Assembly (NCBI RefSeq): GCF_004363305.1
Contig: NZ_SNZA01000003.1
Location: 62,001 to 126,000 of the forward strand
Direction of reading: 5' to 3'
Origin: Marinomonas communis
Lineage (GTDB): Bacteria; Pseudomonadota; Gammaproteobacteria; Pseudomonadales; Marinomonadaceae
DNA: 64,000 bases
This document shows positions 8,458 to 17,449 of this stretch, piece after piece; within the stretch, counting starts at the first letter, position 1; every line of letters begins with the position of its first letter. The notes below the pieces were generated by a model, which saw only the letters and a list, made by a program, of their open reading frames with translations, was not told the origin of the DNA and did not search any database. Both the position numbers and the translations under genes were made by a program.

Positions 8458-9573
8458 ATGTCTAAAGCAGTTGTTAGAAAAACGCTTATTTCATTAGCTG
8501 TCGCAAGCGCGGCGGCTGTTGCACAAGCGGATGTGGTAATTGGTGTTGCGGGTCCTCACACAGGCGCTTATGCAGCGTTTGGTGAGCAACTATGGCGTGG
8601 TGCTGAAAAAGCCGCTATGGATATCAATGCGAAAGGTGGTATCAATGGCGAAATGATTAAGCTTGTGAAAGCCGACGATGCGTGTGAACCAAAACAGGCG
8701 GTATCGATTGCTAACCGTCTGGTTGACTCAGATGAAGCCGTGGCGGTTGTGGGTCACTTCTGTTCGTCTTCTTCTATCCCTGCGTCTTCTATCTATGAAG
8801 AAGCTGGTGTACTGATGGTGACGCCTGCTTCGACAAACCCTACTCTGACCGATCGTGGTCTACCAAATGTGTTCCGTGTTTGTGGTCGTGATGACCAACA
8901 AGGTGACGTGGCAGCAAGCTACATTGTGGGTGATTTAGGTGCGAAGAAAGTTGCCATCATTCACGACAAAGACACTTATGGTAAAGGTCTAGCGGATGCA
9001 ATGAAGGCGACAATGAACGCCTACGGCCTAGAAGAAGTGCTATACGAAGGTTTGACTCGTGGTGAGAAAGACTTCAACGCGCTTGTGACTAAAATTCGTT
9101 CTGTTGACGCAGACGTAGTCTACTTCGGTGGTCTGCACTCTGAAGCGGGTCCACTAGTACGTCAAATGCGTGAGCAAGGTCTAACAGCGAAATTTATCTC
9201 TGGTGACGGTATCGTGTCGGATGAGTTCGTGTCAGTTGCTGGCTCTCCAGAATACGTAGATGGCGTATTGATGACATTTGGTGCGGATCCAACCTCATAC
9301 CCTGCTGGTAAAGAAGTGGTTGAGCAATTCCGTTCTGAAGGCATCGAGCCTGAAGGATACGTAATGTACTCTTACACTGCGATGCAAGTCGTGGCTTCTG
9401 CTTTAGGTGCAAACGACCTTGATCCTGTTGCTGCATCTGAATGGCTACACAGCAACAAAGTTGACACTGTAATGGGAACTAAGCAGTTCGACGATAAAGG
9501 TGACTTGTTGGTATCTGACTACGTAATGTACGAGTGGGATGCAAACGGCAAATACTCAATGATGGATAACTAA
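8458..9573 (+). CDS. livK: Branched-chain amino acid ABC transporter, periplasmic binding protein
   Basis: A 371-residue type I periplasmic binding protein with a signal peptide (residues 1-24, ending AAVAQA). The mature start DVVIGVAGPHTGAYAAFGEQ and the ligand-pocket block GHFCSSSSIPASSIYEEAG are typical of LivJ/LivK, which bind leucine, isoleucine and valine; substrate range cannot be read from the sequence. The cysteine pair C(EPKQ) and HFC fits the conserved disulphide of this family. It is the first gene of livKHMGF, with AGGAG before the ATG. A sigma-54-type promoter lies upstream and a hairpin follows, which may allow higher expression than the membrane components. Confidence 0.94.
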   Translation: MSKAVVRKTLISLAVASAAAVAQADVVIGVAGPHTGAYAAFGEQLWRGAEKAAMDINAKGGINGEMIKLVKADDACEPKQAVSIANRLVDSDEAVAVVGHFCSSSSIPASSIYEEAGVLMVTPASTNPTLTDRGLPNVFRVCGRDDQQGDVAASYIVGDLGAKKVAIIHDKDTYGKGLADAMKATMNAYGLEEVLYEGLTRGEKDFNALVTKIRSVDADVVYFGGLHSEAGPLVRQMREQGLTAKFISGDGIVSDEFVSVAGSPEYVDGVLMTFGADPTSYPAGKEVVEQFRSEGIEPEGYVMYSYTAMQVVASALGANDLDPVAASEWLHSNKVDTVMGTKQFDDKGDLLVSDYVMYEWDANGKYSMMDN

Positions 9574-9594
9574 TCATCGCCATCGATTGATTTT

Positions 9595-9616
9595 AGAGGC
9601 GCTAGATAGCGCCTCT
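9595..9616 (+). other. Hairpin between livK and livH
   Basis: A perfect 9-bp GC-rich stem (AGAGGCGCT/AGCGCCTCT) with a 4-nt loop lies 21 bp after the livK stop with no real T run. It may protect the livK mRNA 3' end or attenuate transcription, giving more binding protein than permease. Confidence 0.65.
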
Positions 9617-9654
9617 TACTCCCCCTGTTCCAATTCCCTTAGAGGTTTTCTTCG

Positions 9655-10566
9655 ATGGATATCGTTCTTCAGCAGTTAGTAAACGGCCTAACACTTGGTT
9701 CTGTTTACGGGCTCATCGCAATTGGATATACCATGGTTTATGGCATCATCGGCATGATCAACTTTGCCCATGGTGATGTGTACATGGTCTCTAGTTATCT
9801 CACCGCTATTGCGATCGCCTTACTTACATTTTTTGGTATGGAATCGTTCCCGATCATTATTTTTGGGACGCTTATTTTCACTATCGTCGTAACCGGCGCC
9901 TATGGATGGGTAATAGAACGAGTGGCTTATAGACCGCTTCGTAACTCTAGCCGACTTTCGGTACTCATTTCTGCCATCGGTATGTCGTTGATCCTGCAAA
10001 ACTATGTGCAGATCTCACAGGGTGCTCGCCAGCAAGGTGTTCCTACATTATTAACAGGTGCTATTCGTTTCGATGTGGGCGATGGTTTCGTGCAAATCAC
10101 TTACATGAAACTGTTTATCCTGTTCGCTGCCTTCTTAGGAATGGGTGTACTCACTTACATTATTCAGAAAACGAAGCTGGGACGTATGTGTCGTGCGACA
10201 CAGCAGGACCGTAAAATGGCTTCGATTTTAGGTATCAATACAGATCGAATCATCTCGTCTGTCTTCGTTATTGGTGCGGCTATGGCGGCGCTGGCTGGGG
10301 TGCTGATTACGCTGGACTACGGCGCATTCGACTTCTACGTTGGCTTCATCATTGGTATCAAAGCGTTTACCGCTGCGGTATTAGGTGGGATTGGTTCCTT
10401 GCCTGGTGCCATGCTCGGTGGGGTAATCCTAGGGCTATCAGAAGCGCTCTTCGCAGGCCTTATTTCTTCAGACTACAAAGACGTATTTTCTTTCTCTCTG
10501 TTGGTGATCATTTTGATTTTCCGTCCAAGTGGTCTTCTGGGTAAACCTGAAGTGGAGAAAGTGTAA
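9655..10566 (+). CDS. livH: Branched-chain amino acid ABC transporter permease LivH
   Basis: A 303-residue inner-membrane permease with about eight hydrophobic segments. The N-terminus LVNGLTLGSVYGLIAIGYTM and motif GMINFAHGDVYM are characteristic of LivH, and the C-terminal part AVLGGIGSLPGAMLGG carries the loop that contacts the ATPases. With LivM it forms the membrane channel for amino acids delivered by LivK. It has an AGAGG site before the ATG, and its stop overlaps the livM start (TAATG), so the two are translated together. Confidence 0.95.
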   Translation: MDIVLQQLVNGLTLGSVYGLIAIGYTMVYGIIGMINFAHGDVYMVSSYLTAIAIALLTFFGMESFPIIIFGTLIFTIVVTGAYGWVIERVAYRPLRNSSRLSVLISAIGMSLILQNYVQISQGARQQGVPTLLTGAIRFDVGDGFVQITYMKLFILFAAFLGMGVLTYIIQKTKLGRMCRATQQDRKMASILGINTDRIISSVFVIGAAMAALAGVLITLDYGAFDFYVGFIIGIKAFTAAVLGGIGSLPGAMLGGVILGLSEALFAGLISSDYKDVFSFSLLVIILIFRPSGLLGKPEVEKV

Positions 10567-11843
10567 TGAGCCAACAAACAAATGGAATCAGCATAGCGGC
10601 GGCGGTGAAAGACACCATCATCGCTGGCTTGTTAGCACTAATTGTGTTCGGCCCAGTGGTGGGTGTACTACTGGATGGCTATGAATTCAATTTACGTGCT
10701 GGTGATGTCGCCTCAATTGTTGCAGTGGTCATGGCGGGGCGCTTTGCTTTGTCTGTGTTCTCACAAACGGAGTTTGGTAAAGCCTTTTTATACCGCCAGT
10801 CTACGAAAGACGATGGGGTTGTGGTTACGGCACCAGATTATAAAAGCAAAATGCGTTTTATTATTCCTTTGGTGATTGTCATTGGTTTAATCGCACCTTT
10901 TATCGCGTCTAAGTATGTGCTAACCATCGTAATTTTGGGCTTGATCTACGTTCTTTTAGGCTTGGGCTTGAACATCGTGGTGGGCTTAGCTGGCTTGTTA
11001 GACTTAGGCTTCGTAGGCTTTTATGCCATTGGTGCTTACGGTTTAGCGCTTGGTTATGAAAACCTTGGACTTGGCTTTTGGTCAATGCTGCCACTTGCAG
11101 CCATTATGGCGGCCATCTCTGGGGCGATACTCGGTTTCCCTGTGCTACGAATGCACGGTGACTATTTAGCCATCGTAACCTTAGGCTTTGGTGAAATTAT
11201 CCGACTAGTACTGACAAACTGGACCGAATTCACTCATGGTCCAAACGGTGTGTCTGCGCCACTACCAACGCTGTTTGGTTTGGAATTTAAGCGACGTTCG
11301 AAAGAAGGGACGCCGTTCCACGAGTTCTTTGGGTTGCCTTATGACTCGGCCTACAAGTACATCTTTATCTACTTGATATTGTTCCTAGTCGTGTTAGCGG
11401 TTTTATACGTTAAACACCGACTAACGCGCATGCCAATTGGTCGTGCTTGGGAAGCATTACGTGAAGATGAAATCGCATGTCGTTCACTTGGTCTTAACCA
11501 CGTATTGGTGAAGTTGTCAGCGTTTATGCTAGGTGCCTCAACAGGTGGTTTAGCGGGTGTATTCTTTGCAACTTATCAAGGTTTCGTTAACCCGTCATCG
11601 TTCACTTTCTTCGAATCTGCTTTGATATTGGCGATCGTGGTATTAGGCGGTATGGGCTCGACAGTGGGGGTTGTGATCGCGGCCTTTGTCTTGACGGTTC
11701 TGCCAGAAATGCTGCGTGAGTTCGCCGATTACCGAGTTTTGATGTTCGGTATTTTGATGGTAGTGATGATGATTTGGAAGCCTCGCGGTTTGGTACGTGT
11801 CACACGTACTGGTTTTGCGACGAGAAAGGGGACGGTTAAATGA
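10566..11843 (+). CDS. livM: Branched-chain amino acid ABC transporter permease LivM
   Basis: A 425-residue permease, longer at the N-terminus than many homologues because of an extra hydrophobic region (residues about 10-65) before the core. The core begins near YVLTIVILGLIYVLLGLGLN and has the family motif GLLDLGFVGFYAIGAYG and the ATPase-contact segment GRAWEALREDEIACRSLG. It pairs with LivH in the inner membrane. The start overlaps the livH stop and the stop overlaps the livG start (ATGA), consistent with one tightly coupled operon. Confidence 0.94.
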   Translation: MSQQTNGISIAAAVKDTIIAGLLALIVFGPVVGVLLDGYEFNLRAGDVASIVAVVMAGRFALSVFSQTEFGKAFLYRQSTKDDGVVVTAPDYKSKMRFIIPLVIVIGLIAPFIASKYVLTIVILGLIYVLLGLGLNIVVGLAGLLDLGFVGFYAIGAYGLALGYENLGLGFWSMLPLAAIMAAISGAILGFPVLRMHGDYLAIVTLGFGEIIRLVLTNWTEFTHGPNGVSAPLPTLFGLEFKRRSKEGTPFHEFFGLPYDSAYKYIFIYLILFLVVLAVLYVKHRLTRMPIGRAWEALREDEIACRSLGLNHVLVKLSAFMLGASTGGLAGVFFATYQGFVNPSSFTFFESALILAIVVLGGMGSTVGVVIAAFVLTVLPEMLREFADYRVLMFGILMVVMMIWKPRGLVRVTRTGFATRKGTVK

Positions 11844-12721
11844 GCCAAGATAACATTCTAAAAGTTGAAAACTTGGTGATGCACTTTGGTGGTATCAAAG
11901 CGCTTAATGACGTGACCTTTGATATTAAACGAGGCTCAGTGTCTGCGTTAATCGGCCCAAATGGTGCAGGTAAAACCACAGTATTCAACTGTCTAACGGG
12001 CTTTTATAAAGCCACTGGTGGTAGCATCTTATTGGATGCTGGCGGCAAGCAAACCAGTGTTGTAAAAGTGCTGGGTGAAAAATTTAAAGGCAGCGATTTC
12101 ACATCGCCAGCGTCTTTCTTTGAGCGTGTGAAGTATAAGATGTTTGGTGGATCGCACTTGGTCAACCGTGCTGGTTTGGCGCGTACTTTCCAAAACATTC
12201 GTCTGTTTAAAGAAATGTCGGTGGTTGAAAACCTACTGGTAGCTCAGCACATGCGAGTTAACCGCGGCATGATGTCCGGCATTCTAAATACCAAAGCATT
12301 TCAAAAGTCAGAAGAAGAAGCATTACAACGTGCTTTTTATTGGCTTGAAGTGGTGCATTTGACTGAGTTTGCTAACCGTCTAGCGGGGGAGCTTTCTTAC
12401 GGCCAACAGCGTCGTTTGGAAATCGCTCGTGCGATGTGTACGAACCCTGAAATTGTGTGCTTGGACGAGCCCGCTGCAGGTCTTAACCCATCGGAAACGG
12501 AAGCATTGGCTTCCATGATTCGCGTGTTAAGGGATGAGCATAACACCACGGTGCTGTTGATCGAGCACGATATGGGGATGGTTATGAACATTTCCGATTA
12601 CATCGTAGTACTGGACCATGGTGAGGTGATCGCTAAAGGTGGTCCAGATGATATTAAATCAAATCCTAAAGTCATCGCGGCTTATTTAGGTGCTGAAGAA
12701 GGTGAAGAGGTGACTCTATGA
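11840..12721 (+). CDS. livG: Branched-chain amino acid ABC transporter ATPase LivG
   Basis: A 293-residue ABC ATPase that hydrolyses ATP on the cytoplasmic face of LivHM. It shows Walker A GPNGAGKTT (near residue 39), the ABC signature LSYGQQRRLE, Walker B VCLDEPAAGLNP and the switch histidine in LLIEHDMGMV. Residues about 60-95 form an insertion between Walker A and the NRAGLARTFQNIRLF block typical of the longer proteobacterial LivG proteins. Overlapping 4-bp junctions (ATGA) join it to livM and livF. Confidence 0.95.
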   Translation: MSQDNILKVENLVMHFGGIKALNDVTFDIKRGSVSALIGPNGAGKTTVFNCLTGFYKATGGSILLDAGGKQTSVVKVLGEKFKGSDFTSPASFFERVKYKMFGGSHLVNRAGLARTFQNIRLFKEMSVVENLLVAQHMRVNRGMMSGILNTKAFQKSEEEALQRAFYWLEVVHLTEFANRLAGELSYGQQRRLEIARAMCTNPEIVCLDEPAAGLNPSETEALASMIRVLRDEHNTTVLLIEHDMGMVMNISDYIVVLDHGEVIAKGGPDDIKSNPKVIAAYLGAEEGEEVTL

Positions 12722-13431
12722 CAACCCTATTAGAGTTTAAAGATGTTGATGTTCACTACGGACCGATTCAAGCCCTTAAAAAAGTCAGTCTAGATGTCAA
12801 AGAAGGTGAGATCGCTACCATGATCGGCTCCAACGGTGCAGGTAAATCCACCTTGTTGATGTCGATCTTTGGTCAGCCAAGAATCTCAAGTGGTCAGATT
12901 ATTTACCGTGGCGAAGACATCTCGCAAAAGTCAGCCCATTACGTGGCGTCAAATGGCTTAGCGCAATCACCTGAGGGGCGTCGCATATTTCCTGGTATGT
13001 CGGTAGAAGAAAACCTTTTGATGGGAACGATACCGATTGGTATGGAGCATTGTGACGAAGACATGCAGCGTATGTTTGAGCTGTTTCCACGCCTCAAAGA
13101 GCGCCGAAATCAACGAGCATCCACCATGTCTGGTGGTGAGCAACAAATGCTTGCTATCGCACGTGCGTTGATGAGTCGTCCAAAGCTGTTATTGCTGGAC
13201 GAGCCGAGCTTGGGATTGGCGCCGATCATTGTTAAGCAGATCTTCAAGATCTTGGAAGATGTGGCCAGCACCGGCATGACGATCTTCCTTGTGGAGCAAA
13301 ACGCCAACCATGCCCTGAAGCTTGCAGACCGTGGCTATGTAATGGTCAATGGTGAGATTCGCCTCACGGGGACTGGTGAAGAGTTGCTGGTAAACCCTGA
13401 AGTACGTGAGGCGTATCTGGGCGGCCACTGA
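12718..13431 (+). CDS. livF: Branched-chain amino acid ABC transporter ATPase LivF
   Basis: A 237-residue ATPase, the second nucleotide-binding subunit beside LivG. Walker A is GSNGAGKST, the signature motif MSGGEQQMLAIARAL, and Walker B LLLLDEPSLGLAP. The segment SPEGRRIFPGMSVEENLLMG is diagnostic for LivF. It is the last gene of the operon, overlapping livG by 4 bp and followed by two hairpins, the second of which is a probable terminator shared with convergent tsaC. Confidence 0.95.
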   Translation: MTTLLEFKDVDVHYGPIQALKKVSLDVKEGEIATMIGSNGAGKSTLLMSIFGQPRISSGQIIYRGEDISQKSAHYVASNGLAQSPEGRRIFPGMSVEENLLMGTIPIGMEHCDEDMQRMFELFPRLKERRNQRASTMSGGEQQMLAIARALMSRPKLLLLDEPSLGLAPIIVKQIFKILEDVASTGMTIFLVEQNANHALKLADRGYVMVNGEIRLTGTGEELLVNPEVREAYLGGH

Positions 13432-13438
13432 TGATTAA

Positions 13439-13459
13439 AGGCTCACGTTAGATGAGCCT
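13439..13459 (+). other. Hairpin just after livF
   Basis: A perfect 7-bp stem (AGGCTCA/TGAGCCT) with a 7-nt loop begins 8 bp after the livF stop. It has no T tract, so it more likely stabilises the mRNA end than terminates. Confidence 0.45.
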
Positions 13460-13499
13460 AAGCGAAAAGAACCACCTAAAAATATCATAAAGGGGAACC

Positions 13500-13532
13500 A
13501 AAAACCGGGTCTGTTCAAGGCTCGGTTTTTTT
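13500..13532. terminator. Terminator between convergent livF and tsaC
   Basis: The arms AAAACCG and CGGTTTT flank an imperfect inner stem, with A-rich sequence on the left and seven T residues on the right, so it can act in both directions. Its right end overlaps the tsaC stop codon (13531-13533). Confidence 0.7.
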
Positions 13533-14088
13533 ATGCGCGAAACTGCTTCCCCGTGAGGATATCCAGCACTTGTGAAGGTTTTGCTGCATCGCCTATAGAC
13601 TGATCGAAGATGGCGTCGCAGCGATCTTGGAAATACGCCAGTACCTCTTCTTTGCTTTTAGCTGGCTCTAAGCCCGCAGGGTTAGCTGAGGTGGAAACGA
13701 TGGCGCCATCATAGGCATTGCATAGCTCAATTACAGGAACATGCTGACTTAAGCGAATGGCAACGCTTTGGTGCTCACCGCGAACCCAGGCGGGTGTGAT
13801 GGTTGTGTCTGGCACCACCCAAGAGGTGGGGGAGTCTGTTTTGGAAATCAGTCGTTCGTATGCATCGATTGGAAGGCATGCTTGCCAAGGCGTCAGTTGT
13901 TGCGCATCGCCTGTTATCAGGATCAGTCCTTTTTCTACTGGGCGTGATTTTAAGCTAAGAATTTTATGAACCGCTTGTTCATTAAAAGGGTCGCAGCCTA
14001 AGCCCCATACGGCTTCAGTTGGGTAGGCAACCACGCCACCTTGGCGCAGGATGTCTGCAATTTGGTCAGGGTTGGATGAGATCAGCAT
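13531..14088 (-). CDS. tsaC: L-threonylcarbamoyladenylate synthase, TsaC/YrdC type
   Basis: A 185-residue Sua5/YciO/YrdC-domain protein, the short TsaC form without the Sua5 C-terminal domain. TsaC condenses threonine, bicarbonate and ATP to threonylcarbamoyl-AMP, the first step of t6A modification at tRNA position 37. Visible motifs are the N-terminal [18 protein letters not shown], the KSRP lysine-binding stretch and [10 protein letters not shown]. The start ATG is directly preceded by a GGAG site that lies inside a perfect 11-bp inverted repeat (see 14090-14122), which may limit translation. DUF3461 is upstream on the same strand. Confidence 0.93.
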   Translation of the reverse strand: MLISSNPDQIADILRQGGVVAYPTEAVWGLGCDPFNEQAVHKILSLKSRPVEKGLILITGDAQQLTPWQACLPIDAYERLISKTDSPTSWVVPDTTITPAWVRGEHQSVAIRLSQHVPVIELCNAYDGAIVSTSANPAGLEPAKSKEEVLAYFQDRCDAIFDQSIGDAAKPSQVLDILTGKQFRA

Positions 14089-14089
14089 G

Positions 14090-14122
14090 GTAAACTCCGT
14101 AAAAACGTGTCACGGAGTTTAC
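14090..14122 (-). promoter_or_regulatory. Perfect hairpin covering the tsaC ribosome binding site
   Basis: On the minus strand GTAAACTCCGT and ACGGAGTTTAC pair over 11 bp around an 11-nt loop that contains TTTTT. The right arm holds the GGAG Shine-Dalgarno sequence and ends 1 nt before the tsaC start codon, so folding would hide the ribosome binding site. Confidence 0.6.
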
Positions 14123-14170
14123 TGATAACTTGAGTCAACGGCTAGCACCCTTGCCGCCGTTGCGAGAGAT

Positions 14171-14551
14171 TTACGAAAGTTTCTCGATCTTCTCTTTGAT
14201 TTCAGCGATCTTACTCGCCATAACGCGCTCAAGGTGATCTAGTTCTTTAACTAGGTCTTCTTTGGTTAGCTTATCTTCAAACTCTTGGCCTAATAGACGG
14301 CCAAGCTCGTCAACTGCACGTAACACCACTAGTGAAGGCTCACTAACCTCACGGTATTGCTGTTGTCCGCCGTCTGCTAATACTGTGCGAGTAGCACGAC
14401 CGAATTTGAACTTCTTGCTTTTTGGTAGCAAAGAGCCTTTTTCGCGACGGTAGTAAATTTTTAGAACGTCAAAGCCGCCTTCATAGCGAAGCGTGTACTT
14501 TTCGATGTTTTCAAAGCTGTTAATGCCCATTGACTCAAGAGTTGGGTACAT
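14171..14551 (-). CDS. DUF3461 family protein
   Basis: A 126-residue cytoplasmic protein of unknown function. The start MYPTLESMGI, the middle block LRYEGGFDVLKIYYRREKG and the basic lysine-rich stretch KSKKFKFGR match the DUF3461 family of gammaproteobacteria. The C-terminal third (about 85-126) is charged and likely helical. An AAGGA site stands 8 bp before the ATG. It lies between ntrC and tsaC on the same strand, with a hairpin separating it from ntrC. The name records family membership only. Confidence 0.8.
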   Translation of the reverse strand: MYPTLESMGINSFENIEKYTLRYEGGFDVLKIYYRREKGSLLPKSKKFKFGRATRTVLADGGQQQYREVSEPSLVVLRAVDELGRLLGQEFEDKLTKEDLVKELDHLERVMASKIAEIKEKIEKLS

Positions 14552-14642
14552 AAGTAAATCCTTATTTTAGTGCCGTTTCAGTACTCTTTATGTAAGGGGA
14601 TTGTTGCCAGAAATGCAAGAAAAAGTGATAGGAAAAGTCTAT

Positions 14643-14681
14643 AAACGACACCCTTCTATGCGCTAGAGCGGGGTGTCGTTT
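14643..14681 (-). terminator. Terminator after ntrC
   Basis: A perfect 11-bp stem (AAACGACACCC/GGGTGTCGTTT) with a 17-nt loop lies about 45 bp beyond the ntrC stop on the minus strand. A short T-rich stretch follows in the transcript. It separates the ntrBC unit from the DUF3461 gene. Confidence 0.65.
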
Positions 14682-14725
14682 AGAGGGCAGCGCCAATCAG
14701 CGCTTAATGGTGAAAAGTAGCGAAA

Positions 14726-16156
14726 TCAATCGTCGTCACTGTCGGAGTTATCAATGCCCAGCTCTTTGATTTTACGTGTCAGGGTATTACGTCCCCAGCC
14801 AAGTAATAGCGAAGCATCGCGACGACGGCCTGCGGTATGAGTCAAGGCTGTTTCGATCATGATACGCTCGAACTTTGGTACAGCTTGCTCAAGGATGCCT
14901 TTTTGGCCGCTTGCTAATGCACTGTCTACCCAGTTTTTCAATGCGTCTTCCCAAGAGCCGTACGGGCGCTCAGATGGTGTTGCATTGAGTAACTCTGGTG
15001 GCAAGTCTTCAATCAGTACTTCACGGCCTGAAGCCATGACGATTAACCAGCGACATGTGTTCTCAAGTTGGCGCACGTTGCCAGGCCAGTCGAGACGACT
15101 CATGTAGTTCTCGGTTTCTTTGGTCAATACTTTCGGCTCAACATGAAGCTCCTCTGCTGCGCGACTTAAGAAGTGGCGAGCTAACTTAGGAATGTCTTCA
15201 CGGCGTTCAGCCAATTTAGGCAAGTGAATACGGATAACGTTTAAGCGGTGGAATAAGTCTTCACGGAATGAGCCTTTTGTCACCAATCCTTCAAGATCTT
15301 GGTGGGTCGCTGCAATGATACGCACATCCACTTTGACCGGAGTATGGCCACCGACGCGATAGAATTCGCCATCGGCTAACACACGCAATAGGCGGGTTTG
15401 CGTTTCCGCAGGCATATCACCGATTTCATCAAGAAACAGCGTGCCACCATTGGCCTGTTCGAAGCGTCCACGGCGCTGGGTATTCGCCCCGGTAAAAGCA
15501 CCTTTTTCGTGACCGAATAACTCGGACTCTATGAGGTCGTGAGGAATGGCTGCCATGTTTAGGGCAATAAATGGGTTGGCCGCTCTTGGGCTATGACGGT
15601 GTAGGGCTTGCGCAACTAATTCTTTACCGGTGCCGGATTCACCATTGATCAAAACGGTGATGTTTGAATTGGCAAGACGGCCAATAGCGCGAAAGACTTC
15701 CTGCATCGCTGGTGCTTCACCGATGATTTCTTTCTGTGCCAGTGGCTCGCTTTCTTCCTCGTTGAGGATTTCCGGCTTGGATTTGTTATGGTGCAAAATG
15801 GCACGTTTTATTAAGCTGACGGCTTCTTCTACATCAAATGGCTTTGGTAGGTATTCAAACGCACCACCTTGATAAGAAGCTACCGCACTCTCAAGATCTG
15901 AGTGGGCTGTCATAATGATCACCGGAATGTAAGGGTGATCTTTTTGCAATTGACTTAATAGTGCTAGGCCATCCATGCCTGGCATGCGAATGTCGCTGAT
16001 GATAACTGTGGGTTGCTCTTTGCCAATCATACTGGCTAAGGCTTCTGCGGATTCAAACAGACGACACTGAATGCCTTCTTGTTCAAGGGTTTTCTCTAAT
16101 ACCCAACGAATTGAACGATCATCATCGACGATCCAAACGGTTTCTTGTTGTGACAT
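14726..16156 (-). CDS. ntrC: Nitrogen regulation response regulator NtrC
   Basis: A 476-residue sigma-54 activator. The receiver domain (about 1-120) has the phosphorylated Asp in [11 protein letters not shown]. The AAA+ domain (about 145-370) has Walker A GESGTGKE, the sigma-54 contact loop GAFTGA and Walker [13 protein letters not shown]. The Fis-type helix-turn-helix is at the C-terminus ([20 protein letters not shown]). Phosphorylated by NtrB under nitrogen limitation, it activates glnA and other nitrogen genes. The AGGAGG site overlaps the ntrB stop, so the pair is translationally coupled. Predicted DNA targets in this window lie before glnA and ntrB and, weakly, livK. Confidence 0.97.
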   Translation of the reverse strand: MSQQETVWIVDDDRSIRWVLEKTLEQEGIQCRLFESAEALASMIGKEQPTVIISDIRMPGMDGLALLSQLQKDHPYIPVIIMTAHSDLESAVASYQGGAFEYLPKPFDVEEAVSLIKRAILHHNKSKPEILNEEESEPLAQKEIIGEAPAMQEVFRAIGRLANSNITVLINGESGTGKELVAQALHRHSPRAANPFIALNMAAIPHDLIESELFGHEKGAFTGANTQRRGRFEQANGGTLFLDEIGDMPAETQTRLLRVLADGEFYRVGGHTPVKVDVRIIAATHQDLEGLVTKGSFREDLFHRLNVIRIHLPKLAERREDIPKLARHFLSRAAEELHVEPKVLTKETENYMSRLDWPGNVRQLENTCRWLIVMASGREVLIEDLPPELLNATPSERPYGSWEDALKNWVDSALASGQKGILEQAVPKFERIMIETALTHTAGRRRDASLLLGWGRNTLTRKIKELGIDNSDSDDD

Positions 16157-16165
16157 GTGCTCCTC

Positions 16166-17236
16166 CTAGCCCGTCACCGATTTTTCGATCGGTATTAGGA
16201 TGTTGAATTCTGTGTGCTGTGGTTGGCTGTTGCATTCAATGATGCCATTGTGTTGGTGAATGACAGATTGTGCGATGGATAACCCTAATCCTGTGCCATC
16301 AGCACGTCCGCTCACCATTGGATAGAACAGCGTTTTCATTATGTTTTCCGGAATTCCGGGACCGTTATCAACAATGCTTAAACGGCACACTAGGCGGTGA
16401 CGTTTAGCGCCGATGGTGAACTGGCGCAAGGTGCGAGTGGATACGGTTATTTGTTTTTCTAAGTTCTCTTGTTGTGATATCAGTGCCTGCATTGCATTGC
16501 GCATGACGTTTAGGACTGACTGGATAAGCTGGGCTTCATCGCCCACGATATCTGGGATACTTGGGTCGTAATCTCGTATGAGTTTGATCTGACCTTCCGA
16601 TTCAACGGAAATAAGCTGATTAACGCGTTCAATTACCCGGTGAATATTCAAAGGCTTGTATTGTGGTAATTGACGTGGTCCAAGTAAGCGATCGACGAGA
16701 TCTCTTAAACGGTCGGACTCTTCGATAATCACTTGGGTGTAATCTTTTAGGCCTTCATCATCAAACACCTTACTGATCAACTGCGCCGCACCACGAATAC
16801 CACCTAATGGGTTCTTGATTTCGTGGGCTAAGCCGCGCACTAATTCTTTGCTGGTCTGGTGATTGGCAATCAGCTCATCTTCTTTTGAGATGCGCTTCAT
16901 GCGGTCTCGTGGGTGTAACTCAATCAACAAACTATCGGTAATATTGAGAGCACCCATCACTGGGGTTACGTTGTAATCACAGAGTAAGGTTTTGCCTGTG
17001 GTTAACGTGATTTCAGCTTCTCGCTTTGTGAAGGCGTGGCCAGATTCAATTGCAGCTAGTAAAGCGCTGCGGCTAGCTTCGTCCTCGCTCAAAGCTGAAG
17101 CCAAATCTTGGCCGTAGATACGGCGTCGACTGACTTCCAGCATCATTTCTGCCGACGGGTTGAGATACTCAATACAAAGCTCTCTGTTTAACTGTAAAAC
17201 CGCTGTGGATAAATGGTCGATCAGTAAACTGTACAC
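16166..17236 (-). CDS. ntrB: Nitrogen regulation sensor kinase NtrB
   Basis: A 356-residue cytoplasmic histidine kinase: N-terminal PAS domain (about 1-110), a dimerisation domain with the phosphorylated His in RGLAHEIKNPLGG (about 138-150), and the ATPase domain with VDNGPGIPE and GTGLGLSIAQ. In this family PII protein controls kinase against phosphatase activity. The start is GTG with an AGAGG site about 8 bp upstream. It lies downstream of glnA on the same strand after a terminator, and a sigma-54-type promoter and a palindromic NtrC-like site lie in the gap, so it probably has its own nitrogen-controlled promoter. Confidence 0.96.
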   Translation of the reverse strand: MYSLLIDHLSTAVLQLNRELCIEYLNPSAEMMLEVSRRRIYGQDLASALSEDEASRSALLAAIESGHAFTKREAEITLTTGKTLLCDYNVTPVMGALNITDSLLIELHPRDRMKRISKEDELIANHQTSKELVRGLAHEIKNPLGGIRGAAQLISKVFDDEGLKDYTQVIIEESDRLRDLVDRLLGPRQLPQYKPLNIHRVIERVNQLISVESEGQIKLIRDYDPSIPDIVGDEAQLIQSVLNVMRNAMQALISQQENLEKQITVSTRTLRQFTIGAKRHRLVCRLSIVDNGPGIPENIMKTLFYPMVSGRADGTGLGLSIAQSVIHQHNGIIECNSQPQHTEFNILIPIEKSVTG

Positions 17237-17329
17237 CGATATAGCCTCTTAAAATCGCTTTGAGTGATGCATTTGAGTGCGTTGCTTGGCGAGCACTTAG
17301 GGCAGCATTCACGTGAATAAAGAAAGCAT

Positions 17330-17345
17330 TGCAAAATACGAACCA
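17330..17345 (-). promoter_or_regulatory. Candidate sigma-54 promoter of ntrBC
   Basis: On the minus strand TGGTTCGTATTTTGCA keeps exact GG-N10-GC spacing and matches 10 of 12 defined sigma-54 consensus positions. Transcription would start near 17319, about 83 bp before the ntrB GTG. Confidence 0.6.
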
Positions 17346-17407
17346 ACATTGGGCATTTGTGAAGGCCTTATTTTACTGAGCTTTATAAGTAATTTAGCAT
17401 TCACGTA

Positions 17408-17424
17408 CGCACTAAAATAGTGCG
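17408..17424 (-). promoter_or_regulatory. NtrC-like palindrome upstream of ntrB
   Basis: CGCACTAAAATAGTGCG is a perfect inverted repeat and agrees at 13 of 17 positions with the NtrC consensus TGCACCAAAATGGTGCA. Its centre is near -96 from the predicted ntrB start point. The 269-bp gap 17237-17505 otherwise holds the sigma-54 element and the glnA terminator. Confidence 0.65.
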
Positions 17425-17449
17425 CAATATGGCTGGCGCATTAAAAAAA

